Shown piece by piece: positions 19,964-27,721 of a stretch of 64,000 nt of DNA. The notes under the pieces were generated by a model. It made no database searches and had not been told where the DNA came from. It worked only from the letters and a program-made list of their open reading frames with translations. Location: assembly GCA_937887565.1 (NCBI GenBank), contig CALABS010000005.1, positions 1-64,000 of the forward strand, given 5' to 3'. The stretch is from an uncultured Rhodospirillaceae bacterium. GTDB taxonomy: Bacteria > Pseudomonadota > Alphaproteobacteria > Rhodospirillales > Magnetospirillaceae. The translations under genes were made by a program, and so were the position numbers. Numbering within the stretch: the stretch's first letter is position 1; the number at the start of each line of letters is the position of its first letter.

Positions 19964-20454
19964 TCAGCGCGGCCGCAGGGCCGGGTGGCGCATCCACGAC
20001 AGCGAGCGTGCCTGCCGCGCCGCCTCGCCCCACAGGCGCAGGGCCGGCGGCTCGACGGCCAGACCGGCGCAGGACCAGCCGTCCTCGTCGACACGGCCGT
20101 CCTTGACGAGGCCGAGCCGCGACGACGCGACCACCAGATCGGGTTGCCAGCCCGCCAGCATGCGTCCCAGACCCTGGCGGGGGCGGCCAGCGTCACCGCC
20201 CGGCCGGCGGCGCCGATCTCCGCCGCCATGCGATCCAGCCGGCGGGACACCACCACGGCGAGGCGGGCGTGGACCTCGGACGGGGTCAGCGGCGAGAAGC
20301 CGTCGTCGAGGCCCGTTCCCCAGTCCATCACATGGGCGAGGGCGAGGCGGGCGCCGTCCGCCGACGCCAGCTCCCAGGCCCGCCGGGCGACGAAGGCGCC
20401 GCCGGCGTCCAATTCCACCACGGCCATCACGCGGTGGCGCGGCGGCGAGCTCAT
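19964..20454 (-). pseudogene. Universal stress protein-like gene with frameshift
   Basis: The N-terminal part (MSSPPRHRVMAVVELD, then LALAHVMDWG and a helix with RLDRMAAEIG) reads like a UspA domain up to about 20175. The remaining part, MLAGWQPDLVVASSRLGL to the stop at 19964, is in another frame. The total of 491 nt is not a multiple of three. A one-base change in or near a CCCCC run (about 20170-20185) would restore a protein of about 163 residues. The start codon overlaps the sulP stop (ATGA), so the gene was translationally coupled to the transporter. It is either a genuine broken gene or a sequencing error in a homopolymer. Confidence 0.65.
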
Positions 20455-22235
20455 TCGGCCGCCTGTTCCCGGGGCTGGGCGGCGCATTCCAGGAACACCC
20501 GCTTCTCGCAGGTGGCGCAGATGTCGCGGCTCAGCCGGCCGAAGATGGTCTTCAGCGCCAGGGTCTTGGACTGGAAGATGTTGTCCTCGCCGATGTCCTC
20601 GATATAGCCGCCCCGGCGCAGGGGCTCGCAGACGCCCTCCTTGACGCCGACCAGATAGAGGCCGCCGCCCCCCGCCCGGAAGCGCTTGGCCTCCTGCGCC
20701 AACGCCTCGGCGCCGGCGATGTCGATGAAGTTCACGCCCGACATCACGATCATCAGATGGGTCTGGCTGGGCGACATGCGCTCGAAGGTCCGCAGCGTCT
20801 CCTGAAGGTAGTTCACCGCTCCGAAGAACAAGGAGCCGTCGATCCGGATGATCCGCATCTGCGGGCATTCCGGCAGATGGGCGTCGGTGGTGAACACGCG
20901 GCGCTCGCTGGCCGGGTCGGGGACCCGCACCAGGATGCGCGGCTGCGAGGTGCGGCGCAGATAGAGGAACAGCGACAGCATCACGCCGGCGAAGATGGCC
21001 AGCTCCAGCTCCAGGAACAGCGTCGCCAGGAAGGTCACCGCCAGCACGGCGGTCTCGGCCTTGCTGGTCTTGACGATCTGGTGGATGTGGTGCTGGTCGA
21101 TCAGACCGTAGCCGACCAGGAACAGCACGCCGGCCATGGCCGCGTTGGGCAGGTAGGCGGCATAGGGCGCCACCAGCAGCACCACCACCGCCAGCAGAAC
21201 GCCGGCCATGATCGCCGCCAGCGGCGTCTTGGCGCCGGCCTCGTAGTTGACGCCGGAACGGTTGAACGACCCGGTGGCGACATAGGCCGAGAAGAACGAT
21301 CCGGCGAGATTGGACAGGCCCTGGCCGATGAATTCCTGGTTGCTGTCGATGTGCTGGCCGCTGCGCACCGCCATGGCCCGCGAGATGGACAGGGCCTCGG
21401 TCAGCGCGAACAGCGTCACCGCCACCGCCGCCGGCGCGAGGTCGCGCCACACCGCCGGATCGAAGCTGGGCATGGACAGCGGCGGCAGGCTGCTGGGCAG
21501 CGCGCCGACGGTGGCGATGCCGGCGTCGAAGAAGGCGTTGAGGACCACCGACAGCAGGCTGCCGGCCAGGATGGCGACGATCATGTAGGGAATCTTGGGC
21601 AGGAGCTTGCGCACCAGGATGCCGGTCGCCAGGGTCGTGATGCCCACCGCCGCCACCGGCCACTGGATGTCGGCCAGATGGGTGAAGAAGTATTGCAGGA
21701 TCTCGTGCAGGGGCGTGCCGCGCGGAATGGACAGGCCAAAGAAATTCTTGATCTGGTTGCCGGCGATCAGCAGGCCGGCGCCGGCGGTGAAGCCGATCAC
21801 CACCGAATGGGAGATGAAGTTGACCAGGGCGCCGAGGCGGAAGAACCCCATGGTCAGCTCCAACAGGCCGACCATCAGCGCCAGGGTCAGGGCCAGCTCG
21901 ACATAATGGGTGCTTCCCGGCTCGGCGAGGGCGCTCAGCGACGAGAACAGCACCAGCGAGGCGGCGGTGGTCGGACCCGACACCAGATGCCACGACGACC
22001 CGAACAACGCCGCCACGATGGCCGGGATGATGCCGGCGTAAAGGCCGTATTCCGGCGGCATGCCGGCGATGGTGGCGAAGGCCACGCCCTGGGGCAGCAC
22101 CACCACGGCGCCGGTCAGGCCGGCGGTCATGTCGGCGGACAGCGTCTTGCCGTTGATGCGGGGAAGCCACTCGAGAAAGGGAAACAGGCGCGCGAGCCAC
22201 GCTGCGTGGCCCGGCGCGGGGAGACGCAACAGCAT
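20451..22235 (-). CDS. SulP family anion transporter with STAS domain
   Basis: Inner-membrane transporter of 594 residues, probably for an anion such as sulfate, bicarbonate or a dicarboxylate; substrate cannot be read from sequence. The transmembrane domain spans about residues 25-420 with the family motif GLYAGIIPAIVAALFG, and the cytoplasmic STAS domain follows (MRIIRIDGSLFFGAVNYL). The C-terminus ends in a cysteine-containing tail, ICATCEKRVFLEC. The ATG at 22235 is chosen for its GGAGGAC site; an upstream ATG at 22298 lacks one. A two-component system lies 90 bp upstream on the same strand and a Usp-like gene overlaps its stop. Confidence 0.9.
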   Translation of the reverse strand: MLLRLPAPGHAAWLARLFPFLEWLPRINGKTLSADMTAGLTGAVVVLPQGVAFATIAGMPPEYGLYAGIIPAIVAALFGSSWHLVSGPTTAASLVLFSSLSALAEPGSTHYVELALTLALMVGLLELTMGFFRLGALVNFISHSVVIGFTAGAGLLIAGNQIKNFFGLSIPRGTPLHEILQYFFTHLADIQWPVAAVGITTLATGILVRKLLPKIPYMIVAILAGSLLSVVLNAFFDAGIATVGALPSSLPPLSMPSFDPAVWRDLAPAAVAVTLFALTEALSISRAMAVRSGQHIDSNQEFIGQGLSNLAGSFFSAYVATGSFNRSGVNYEAGAKTPLAAIMAGVLLAVVVLLVAPYAAYLPNAAMAGVLFLVGYGLIDQHHIHQIVKTSKAETAVLAVTFLATLFLELELAIFAGVMLSLFLYLRRTSQPRILVRVPDPASERRVFTTDAHLPECPQMRIIRIDGSLFFGAVNYLQETLRTFERMSPSQTHLMIVMSGVNFIDIAGAEALAQEAKRFRAGGGGLYLVGVKEGVCEPLRRGGYIEDIGEDNIFQSKTLALKTIFGRLSRDICATCEKRVFLECAAQPREQAAE

Positions 22236-22325
22236 CCGTCCTCCGGCGACAGGGGTGTCGGTTTTGTCCAGGGTAGGCCCGGGCAACCCTCGGATCATAC
22301 TCGGTAATGTACGTATTAGAGTCTT

Positions 22326-22943
22326 CTAAATTTGTTCCTCTGTTCCGTCATAATGGCATACCATGCGGACCAGATCGGCCAGGGTGCGGGCGCCGGTCTT
22401 CTCCATGACGTGGGCGCGATGGACCTCGACGGTGCGCGGGCTGATGCCCAGCCGGTCGGCCACCACCTTGTTGGGATGGCCGGCCACCAGCAGCAGCATC
22501 ACCTCGCGTTCGCGGGTGCTCAGCGACGACAGCCGCGACGACACGCTGGGGCCGCCCGGCCGGCCGATCTCGTCGTCGCGCATGATCAGCGCCGAGCGGA
22601 TGCTGGCCAGCAGGATCTCGTCGCGGAACGGCTTTTCGATGAAGTCGACGGCGCCGGCCTTGAGCGCCGCCACCGCCATGGCGACGTCGGCATGGGCGGT
22701 GATGATGACCACCGGCAGCCTGAGGCCGCGCAGAGCGATCTCCTTCTGCAACTCGATGCCGCTCATGCCCGGCATGCGGACGTCGGCGACCACGCAGCCC
22801 CGCCACGACGGCTGCACCACGTCGAGGAACTCCAGCGCCGAGGCGAAGGTCCGCACCGGATATCCGGCCGTTTCCAGCAGGATGGCCAGGGAATCGCGGA
22901 CGTCCTCGGCGTCGTCGACCACGAAGATCGGGGTGTCAGGCAT
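22326..22943 (-). CDS. FixJ/NarL-class response regulator
   Basis: Two-domain regulator of 205 residues. The receiver domain (1-120) has the acidic pair VVDD, phospho-acceptor Asp in VVADVRMPGM (about residue 54), and Lys in IEKPFRD. A LuxR-type helix-turn-helix follows (LSTREREVMLLLVAGHPNKVVA, then RTVEVHRA). The start overlaps the end of the upstream kinase gene by 8 bp. It is the obvious partner of that kinase and may activate the sulP operon directly downstream. Confidence 0.93.
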   Translation of the reverse strand: MPDTPIFVVDDAEDVRDSLAILLETAGYPVRTFASALEFLDVVQPSWRGCVVADVRMPGMSGIELQKEIALRGLRLPVVIITAHADVAMAVAALKAGAVDFIEKPFRDEILLASIRSALIMRDDEIGRPGGPSVSSRLSSLSTREREVMLLLVAGHPNKVVADRLGISPRTVEVHRAHVMEKTGARTLADLVRMVCHYDGTEEQI

Positions 22944-24534
22944 CGGTCAGTTCCTCTTCGGCCAGGGGCAGGCTGAACCGGAAGGCCATGCCGCCCGCCG
23001 GTCCCGGTTCGGCCCACAGCCGCCCGCCGTTGGTCTCCAGTATGCTCTTGCTGATGGACAGGCCAAGGCCCATTCCGACATCCTTGGTGGTCACGAACGG
23101 TTCGAACAGGCGGGCGGCGACGGCGTCGTCGAGGCCGGGACCGTCGTCGGCGACGGTGACCTCCAGCCCCTCGTCGCCCATGCGGGCGGAAATGGCGACG
23201 GTCCCGCCGGTCCCCGAGGCGGCGATGGCCTGGATGGCGTTGCGGGTCAGGTTGACCAGGACCTGCACCACCTGGGTGCGGTCGGCGAGGGCCGGCGGCA
23301 GGCCGGCCAGACCGCCGGCGTGGAGGACGACGCCGGCGTCGTTGGCCTCGGCCGAGACCAGCCTCAGGGCGTCCTCGACCACCTCGGCCACCGTCATGCG
23401 GACGCGGCGCACATCGCCCTTGCGCATGAAGTCGCGCAATCCGTGGATGATCTCGCCGGCCCGCTCGATGCGGTCGATCCCCTTGGACAGCACCTCGCCG
23501 GCCCGTTCCACCTCGGCGGGACCGGCGCGCAGGATGCGCAGGGCGGCCTGGGCGTAGTTCATGGCGGCGGTCAGCGGCTGGTTCAGCTCGTGGGCCAGGG
23601 CCGAGGCCATTTCCCAGCCGACGTTGAGGCGCTGCACATGGGCCAGCTCGGTCTGCCGCGCCATCATGTGGGAGTGGGCGGTCTGGCGTTCGCTCACCAT
23701 GGCCCCCAGCAGCAGGCTGGTCACCGCCAGCGCGAACAGCCGGATCTGGAGCTCGATCACGGCATGGTCCTCGTGGCCGTGGATCCAGTCGGTCGTCAGC
23801 GGCGCGGCGAAGGTGGCGGCAAGGGCGAGGGTGGCGCCGTGCTGGCCGTGGCGGGTGGTGATCCAGGCCAGCGGCAGGAACATGAGATAGAAGAAATGGG
23901 TCTCGGCGTTGGCGAAACGCCCGAACACCTCGTAGCCGATCACCGCCAGCGCCGCCGCCTGGAGCAGCACTTCCACCGACGGCAGCCGCCACAGCCACCG
24001 CCACCGCCAGCGCCGGAAGTCGTGAACCACCATGGCCGGCCCGACCAGGACAAGGGCGACGATGGTGGACAGCGACACGCGCACTGCCAGCAGCGCCGCC
24101 GCGCCGGGCTGGGCGGCGGCGCCGGCCAGGGCGACCAGGGCATGGGCGACGCCGATACCGGCCGCCGTGGCGGCGGTCAGGCCGAAGAACGTCATCACCG
24201 TGCGCAGTCGGTTGAGGTCGGGGGCGGCGGCGGCGTTGCGCAAGGCGAGGCCGGCGCCGATGGGAATGGCCGCCTCGACCACGCGCAGCAGCAGGGCGTC
24301 GGCGCTGCCGCCGTGCAAGAGCTGGGCGGCGAACGGCGCCGCCAGCGCCAGCCACGACCACGCCAGCCCCTTGCGGGCCACCAGGCCGAAGGCCAGGGCG
24401 GCGGCGGCGCTCCACGGCGCGTAGGGGATGTCGTCGTCGAAATGGGGCCGCGCCAGCCCGGCCAGGACCATCACCACCGCCGTGTAGGCGGCGGCCACCG
24501 CAATCCGCCGCAAGGTGATCGAGCCCCGGTCCAT
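22936..24534 (-). CDS. MASE1-like membrane sensor histidine kinase, FixL-like
   Basis: Sensor kinase of 532 residues. The first 280 residues form eight or so membrane helices resembling a MASE1 sensor domain (VARKGLAWSWLALAAPFAA). The kinase core has the H-box SALAHELNQPLTAAMNYA, the N-box NLTRNAIQAIAAS, and G-boxes VADDGPGLDD and GMGLGLSISKSI. The H-box type is that of FixL/DctB kinases that pair with FixJ-class regulators, which is what follows with an 8-bp overlap. Signal unknown. It is divergent from the Crp/Fnr pair, with a Crp/Fnr-like box in the gap. Confidence 0.9.
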   Translation of the reverse strand: MDRGSITLRRIAVAAAYTAVVMVLAGLARPHFDDDIPYAPWSAAAALAFGLVARKGLAWSWLALAAPFAAQLLHGGSADALLLRVVEAAIPIGAGLALRNAAAAPDLNRLRTVMTFFGLTAATAAGIGVAHALVALAGAAAQPGAAALLAVRVSLSTIVALVLVGPAMVVHDFRRWRWRWLWRLPSVEVLLQAAALAVIGYEVFGRFANAETHFFYLMFLPLAWITTRHGQHGATLALAATFAAPLTTDWIHGHEDHAVIELQIRLFALAVTSLLLGAMVSERQTAHSHMMARQTELAHVQRLNVGWEMASALAHELNQPLTAAMNYAQAALRILRAGPAEVERAGEVLSKGIDRIERAGEIIHGLRDFMRKGDVRRVRMTVAEVVEDALRLVSAEANDAGVVLHAGGLAGLPPALADRTQVVQVLVNLTRNAIQAIAASGTGGTVAISARMGDEGLEVTVADDGPGLDDAVAARLFEPFVTTKDVGMGLGLSISKSILETNGGRLWAEPGPAGGMAFRFSLPLAEEELTDA

Positions 24535-24607
24535 CCGCCAATCCTAATGCACGCGGGCCATCGGCGGAAGATCGCGCCGGGGGGGGGAGGGCGGAGCGGC
24601 GGGAAAC

Positions 24608-24621
24608 TTGACCAAGGTCAC
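24608..24621. promoter_or_regulatory. Crp/Fnr-type operator
   Basis: TTGAC-CAAG-GTCAC is a near-perfect inverted repeat with the 5-4-5 spacing of Fnr/Dnr/NnrR sites, in the 121-bp gap between the divergent sensor-kinase and Crp/Fnr genes. It is centred about 41 nt before the first regulator's start codon. Control by the adjacent regulators is an inference. Confidence 0.5.
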
Positions 24622-24655
24622 GGCCGGCGGGCGGGCGGCCGGTAAAGTCCCCGCC

Positions 24656-25405
24656 ATGGTCTGTCCACACCGCCCCGGACGGCCGGCGCCCCACGTCGGT
24701 CCGGCGCCTTGTCCCAGTTGCCCGCTGATGGCCGCCACCCGGCGGGCGCCGTCGGCGTCTTGGCCCGCCATCGGCTGCGCGGCCGGAATGATGCGGTTGC
24801 GGCGGAACGCCATCCTCTGCCGCGAGGGAGCCCCCCTCGACGGCGTCTCCTATCTGGTCACCGGCGCGGCGGTGGTCCGCAAGGCCGATATCCGCGGACG
24901 GGCGGTGGCGGTCCAACTGGCGACATCCGGAGCCATTTTCGGCTTCCGCGACATGGTCGCCGACTCCGCCACTCATTCGGTGACGGTTCAGTGCGCCGTC
25001 GACAGCCTGGTCTGCCGGCTGCCGCTGGCGGTCGCCGCGCAGGCGTTCGCCGGCGACCGCGGGCTGGAGCGGCTGTTCATGGACCGGCTCGCCCGGGAGC
25101 TGAACGGCATGCAGGACCGGGCCCTGCAGATGGTCAGCCTGAAGGTTCGCGACCGACTGCTGGTGCTGATCGAGGGCATTGCGACCGCCTTCGGGGCTCC
25201 CGCCGAGGGTGGTGCCTGGGTGGTCGGTGTCCCGGTCAGCCGGATCGACCTGGCCGCCCTTGCCGGCATGACGCCGGAAAGCCTGTCTCGGTGCATCCGC
25301 GAACTCGAGGATGCGGGGCTGGCGCACTTCTCTCGCCATCGGGTGGTGCTGCCGTCGCGCGACCGGGTGCGCGCGATCCTCGAGTCCCTGGGGGTCGAGG
25401 CATGA
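24656..25405 (+). CDS. Crp/Fnr-family regulator, cysteine-rich N-terminus (copy 1)
   Basis: Transcription factor of 249 residues if it starts at ATG 24656. A Pro/Arg-rich N-terminal extension holds Cys3, Cys19, Cys22 and Cys41. The cyclic-nucleotide-binding fold follows (ILCREGAPLDGVSYLVTGAA) with Cys113 inside, then the dimer helix and a Crp-type helix-turn-helix (LAALAGMTPESLSRCIREL). The cysteine spacing does not match E. coli Fnr exactly, so an iron-sulfur cluster is possible but unproven. No strong ribosome site is visible and downstream ATGs (24728, 24788) are alternatives. Its stop overlaps the start of a paralogue (ATGA). Confidence 0.8.
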   Translation: MVCPHRPGRPAPHVGPAPCPSCPLMAATRRAPSASWPAIGCAAGMMRLRRNAILCREGAPLDGVSYLVTGAAVVRKADIRGRAVAVQLATSGAIFGFRDMVADSATHSVTVQCAVDSLVCRLPLAVAAQAFAGDRGLERLFMDRLARELNGMQDRALQMVSLKVRDRLLVLIEGIATAFGAPAEGGAWVVGVPVSRIDLAALAGMTPESLSRCIRELEDAGLAHFSRHRVVLPSRDRVRAILESLGVEA

Positions 25406-26136
25406 ACGCGATCGGCGGGGCTTGCGTCGTCACCTGCCGGAATTGCGGCATCGTTCCGGAGGCGGAGTGGGAGTGCGTGCCGGCATCGGTGATCGAGGCG
25501 TTGAACGGCCGCAAGTGCATCCGATCGGTCCCCAAGGGAAGCTTCCTGTTCCACGAGGGCGACGAGGTGTCCACCCTCTACCGGCTGCTGTCCGGGCTGG
25601 TTCTGCTCCGCAAGGTCGACGGGCTGGGCAATTCGGTCGTCACCCGCTTGCTGGCGCCCCGCGCCACCATTGGCTTCCGGACCTTTCTCGACAGCCAGCG
25701 GCACCATGTCTCGGCCCAATGCGCCTCCGACGTGGTGATCTGCTGCATCCCCGCCGGCGTCGCCGACCTGGCGTTCCTGCACAACCGGGCCCTGGAGCGG
25801 GTGTTCGCCCGCCACGTCGCCGAGGATCTGAGCCATGCCGAGGCGCAGGTGATGACCTGGGCGGCGCTGTCGGTGCGCGACCGCATTCTCGCGATGATCG
25901 ACGATCTGGCCGGCGGCCTGGGTGCCACCTGGGAGGACGGGCGGCAGGTGGTGCCGCTTCCCGTCACCCGGACTGACTTCGCCGGCATGGCGGGAATAGC
26001 CCGCGAGACGCTGTCGCGGACCATTCGCGCGCTGCGGGACGAAGGGATGGCCCTGTTCGAGGTCGATCGGATCGTGCTGCCCGATCCGGCGCGGTTCCGG
26101 GCGGCCATGACCGCCATCCGACGGGATCGGGCCTGA
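25402..26136 (+). CDS. Crp/Fnr-family regulator, Fnr-like cysteines (copy 2)
   Basis: Paralogue of the preceding gene, 244 residues. Cysteines 8, 12, 15 and 25 (C-x3-C-x2-C-x9-C) together with internal Cys107 resemble the ligand set of oxygen-sensing Fnr (C16, C20, C23, C29 plus C122 in E. coli). The sensor fold has FLFHEGDEVSTLYRLLSG and the DNA-binding motif reads FAGMAGIARETLSRTIRAL. It overlaps copy 1 by 4 bp and is thus translationally coupled. Role as oxygen, NO or redox sensor is inferred from the cysteines and from the neighbouring Crp/Fnr-type box. Confidence 0.87.
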   Translation: MNAIGGACVVTCRNCGIVPEAEWECVPASVIEALNGRKCIRSVPKGSFLFHEGDEVSTLYRLLSGLVLLRKVDGLGNSVVTRLLAPRATIGFRTFLDSQRHHVSAQCASDVVICCIPAGVADLAFLHNRALERVFARHVAEDLSHAEAQVMTWAALSVRDRILAMIDDLAGGLGATWEDGRQVVPLPVTRTDFAGMAGIARETLSRTIRALRDEGMALFEVDRIVLPDPARFRAAMTAIRRDRA

Positions 26137-26143
26137 GCCGGCC

Positions 26144-26380
26144 TCAGTCGGCCAGCCACTTCTCGATGGCGGCCGGTGTCGGCATGCCGCCGGCATGAAC
26201 CACCTTGCCGTCGATCACCACGCCCGGCGTGCTCATCACGCCATAGCCCATGATGGCCGCCATGTCGGTGACCTTTTCCAGGCTGATGGCGGCGCCGAGG
26301 GCCTTGGCCTTGTCGTCGATCATCCGCATCACGGTGTCGCAGTTGCCGCAACAGCCGCCCAGGACCTTGATCTCCTTCAT
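26144..26380 (-). CDS. Small thioredoxin-fold redox-active disulfide protein
   Basis: Thioredoxin-like protein of 78 residues with active site GGCCGNCDT (a CxxC plus an adjacent Cys) and cis-Pro loop STPGVVIDG. It belongs to the family of small redox-active disulfide proteins that accompany DUF318 permeases. An ATG at 26380 follows an AAGGAG site. It is the last gene of an arsR-permease-thioredoxin operon, 8 bp after the permease, and probably handles thiols or metal(loid)s with it. Confidence 0.88.
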   Translation of the reverse strand: MKEIKVLGGCCGNCDTVMRMIDDKAKALGAAISLEKVTDMAAIMGYGVMSTPGVVIDGKVVHAGGMPTPAAIEKWLAD

Positions 26381-26388
26381 GCGTTTCC

Positions 26389-27351
26389 TCACGAGTACAG
26401 AGCGTTGAACAGGTAACCCACCGCCACGAAGGCGGCGAACAGGATGGCCACGAAGGTGGCGATCAGGGGCGCCTTGATGACCTTCTTGAGCATGATGATC
26501 TCGGGCAGCGACAAGGCGGCGATGCTCATCATCAGCGCCAGTACGGTGCCGACCGGCACCCCCTTGCCCAGCAGCGCCTCGGCGACCGGGATGACGCCGG
26601 TGGCGTTGGAGTAGAGCGGAATGCCGGCCAGGACGGCCAGCGGCACCGCCAGCGGGTTGTCGGACCCGGCGTGCTCGATGAGGAAGTCGCGCGGCACGTA
26701 GCCGTGCAGGGCGGCGCCGATGGCGATGCCGCCCAGCACGTAGGGCCACAGGCGGCCGACGATCTCGCGGACCTGCCGCCAGGCGAATTCCAGGCGCTCC
26801 GGCAGCGTCGACGGGCCGGCGGCCAGGTGCACCTCGCCCATGCGGATCTTCCAGACATAGTCCTCGACCCAGCCCTCGAGGCGCAGACGGTCGATGACGA
26901 TGCCGCCGGCCAGCCCGACCATCAGCCCGGTGGCGACGTAGAGCAGCGTGAACTCGATCCCGAGGGTGGTCGCCAGCAGGATCACGGCGATCTCGTTGAT
27001 CATCGGCGAGGCGATCAGGAATGCCATGGTCACCCCCAGCGGAACGCCCGCCTCGAGGAAGCCGATGAACAGCGGCACCGACGAGCACGAGCAGAACGGC
27101 GTGACCGCGCCCAGGCCGACCGCCGCCGGAAAGGCAAAGGCGCGCGACCGGCCGCCCAGGATGCGCCGGACCCTCTCGGGGGCGAGCATGGAGCGGAAGA
27201 CGCCGATGACGAAGACGATGATCGCCAGCAGCACGAAGATCTTGAGGCTGTCCTCGACGAAGAAATGGACCGCCTCGGCGGTGCCGGTTCCGTGGTCGAG
27301 GCCGAGCAAGGTGAACGCCACGAGGTCGGCGATCGCGCGGAAGGGGTCCAT
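26389..27351 (-). CDS. DUF318/YraQ-type permease (ArsP-like)
   Basis: Membrane protein of 320 residues with eight or so helices in two homologous halves. The cysteine motif TPFCSCSSVPLFIGF in the first half and the matching YSNATGVIPVAEAL in the second are diagnostic. Members include ArsP, which exports trivalent organoarsenicals; substrate here is unknown. The start overlaps the stop of the ArsR gene (TGATG), and a thioredoxin-fold gene follows, which supports a thiol-reactive metal or metalloid substrate. Confidence 0.88.
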   Translation of the reverse strand: MDPFRAIADLVAFTLLGLDHGTGTAEAVHFFVEDSLKIFVLLAIIVFVIGVFRSMLAPERVRRILGGRSRAFAFPAAVGLGAVTPFCSCSSVPLFIGFLEAGVPLGVTMAFLIASPMINEIAVILLATTLGIEFTLLYVATGLMVGLAGGIVIDRLRLEGWVEDYVWKIRMGEVHLAAGPSTLPERLEFAWRQVREIVGRLWPYVLGGIAIGAALHGYVPRDFLIEHAGSDNPLAVPLAVLAGIPLYSNATGVIPVAEALLGKGVPVGTVLALMMSIAALSLPEIIMLKKVIKAPLIATFVAILFAAFVAVGYLFNALYS

Positions 27352-27641
27352 CAGCGGCTCCGGAGGCAGCAGTTGTCGGAGAGATAGCCGACCAGCGCCC
27401 GCATGGCCGCGAAATTGGCGGCATAGATCCGCGAGCGGCCGGCCCTCCGGCTGTCGACAAGGCCGGCGCTCCGGAGGTGCGACAGGTGGAAGGACAAGGT
27501 GTTGGGCGCCAGATGCAGTTCCGCGGCGATCTGGCCGGCCGGCAGTCCGTCCGGGCCGGCCTCGACCAGCAGCCGGAAGGCGCGCAGGCGGGCTTCCTGG
27601 GCAAGGGCGGCGAGGGCGGCGAGGGCGGCATTTTCTTCCAT
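27351..27641 (-). CDS. ArsR-family transcriptional repressor
   Basis: Winged-helix regulator of 96 residues (LAQEARLRAFRLLVEAGPDG, then LHLAPNTLSFHLSHLRSAGLV). The only candidate metal-binding cysteines are the C-terminal pair in SDNCCLRSR, similar to the adjacent-Cys sites of some As(III)-sensing ArsR types. It heads the permease-thioredoxin operon with one-base overlap. A perfect 16-bp palindrome overlaps its start codon, and there is no clear ribosome site, suggesting autorepression and a very short or absent leader. Confidence 0.88.
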   Translation of the reverse strand: MEENAALAALAALAQEARLRAFRLLVEAGPDGLPAGQIAAELHLAPNTLSFHLSHLRSAGLVDSRRAGRSRIYAANFAAMRALVGYLSDNCCLRSR

Positions 27642-27655
27642 ATTTCATGAAATAT
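27640..27655. promoter_or_regulatory. Palindromic operator of the arsR operon
   Basis: ATATTTCATGAAATAT is a perfect 16-bp palindrome that overlaps the first two bases of the arsR start codon; a partial further copy (CGAAATATTG) follows. Position and symmetry fit an autoregulatory ArsR site. Confidence 0.6.
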
Positions 27656-27721
27656 CGAAATATTGTCCGGCGGTAAAGCGGAATGTTGCCAAGCGGGGCG
27701 CCGCCGGCCATAACCCCGGCC

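Noticed and set aside
18658..22200. A minus-strand open frame of 1180 codons crossing mnmA and the stress-protein gene
   Set aside because: It is a shadow of high GC content. Only its middle part (Usp N-terminus) is real; mnmA and sulP are the supported genes.
24608..24655. A TTG start for the first Crp/Fnr gene at 24608
   Set aside because: The TTG is the first half-site of a Crp/Fnr-type palindrome and no ribosome site precedes it; ATG 24656 or later is more likely.
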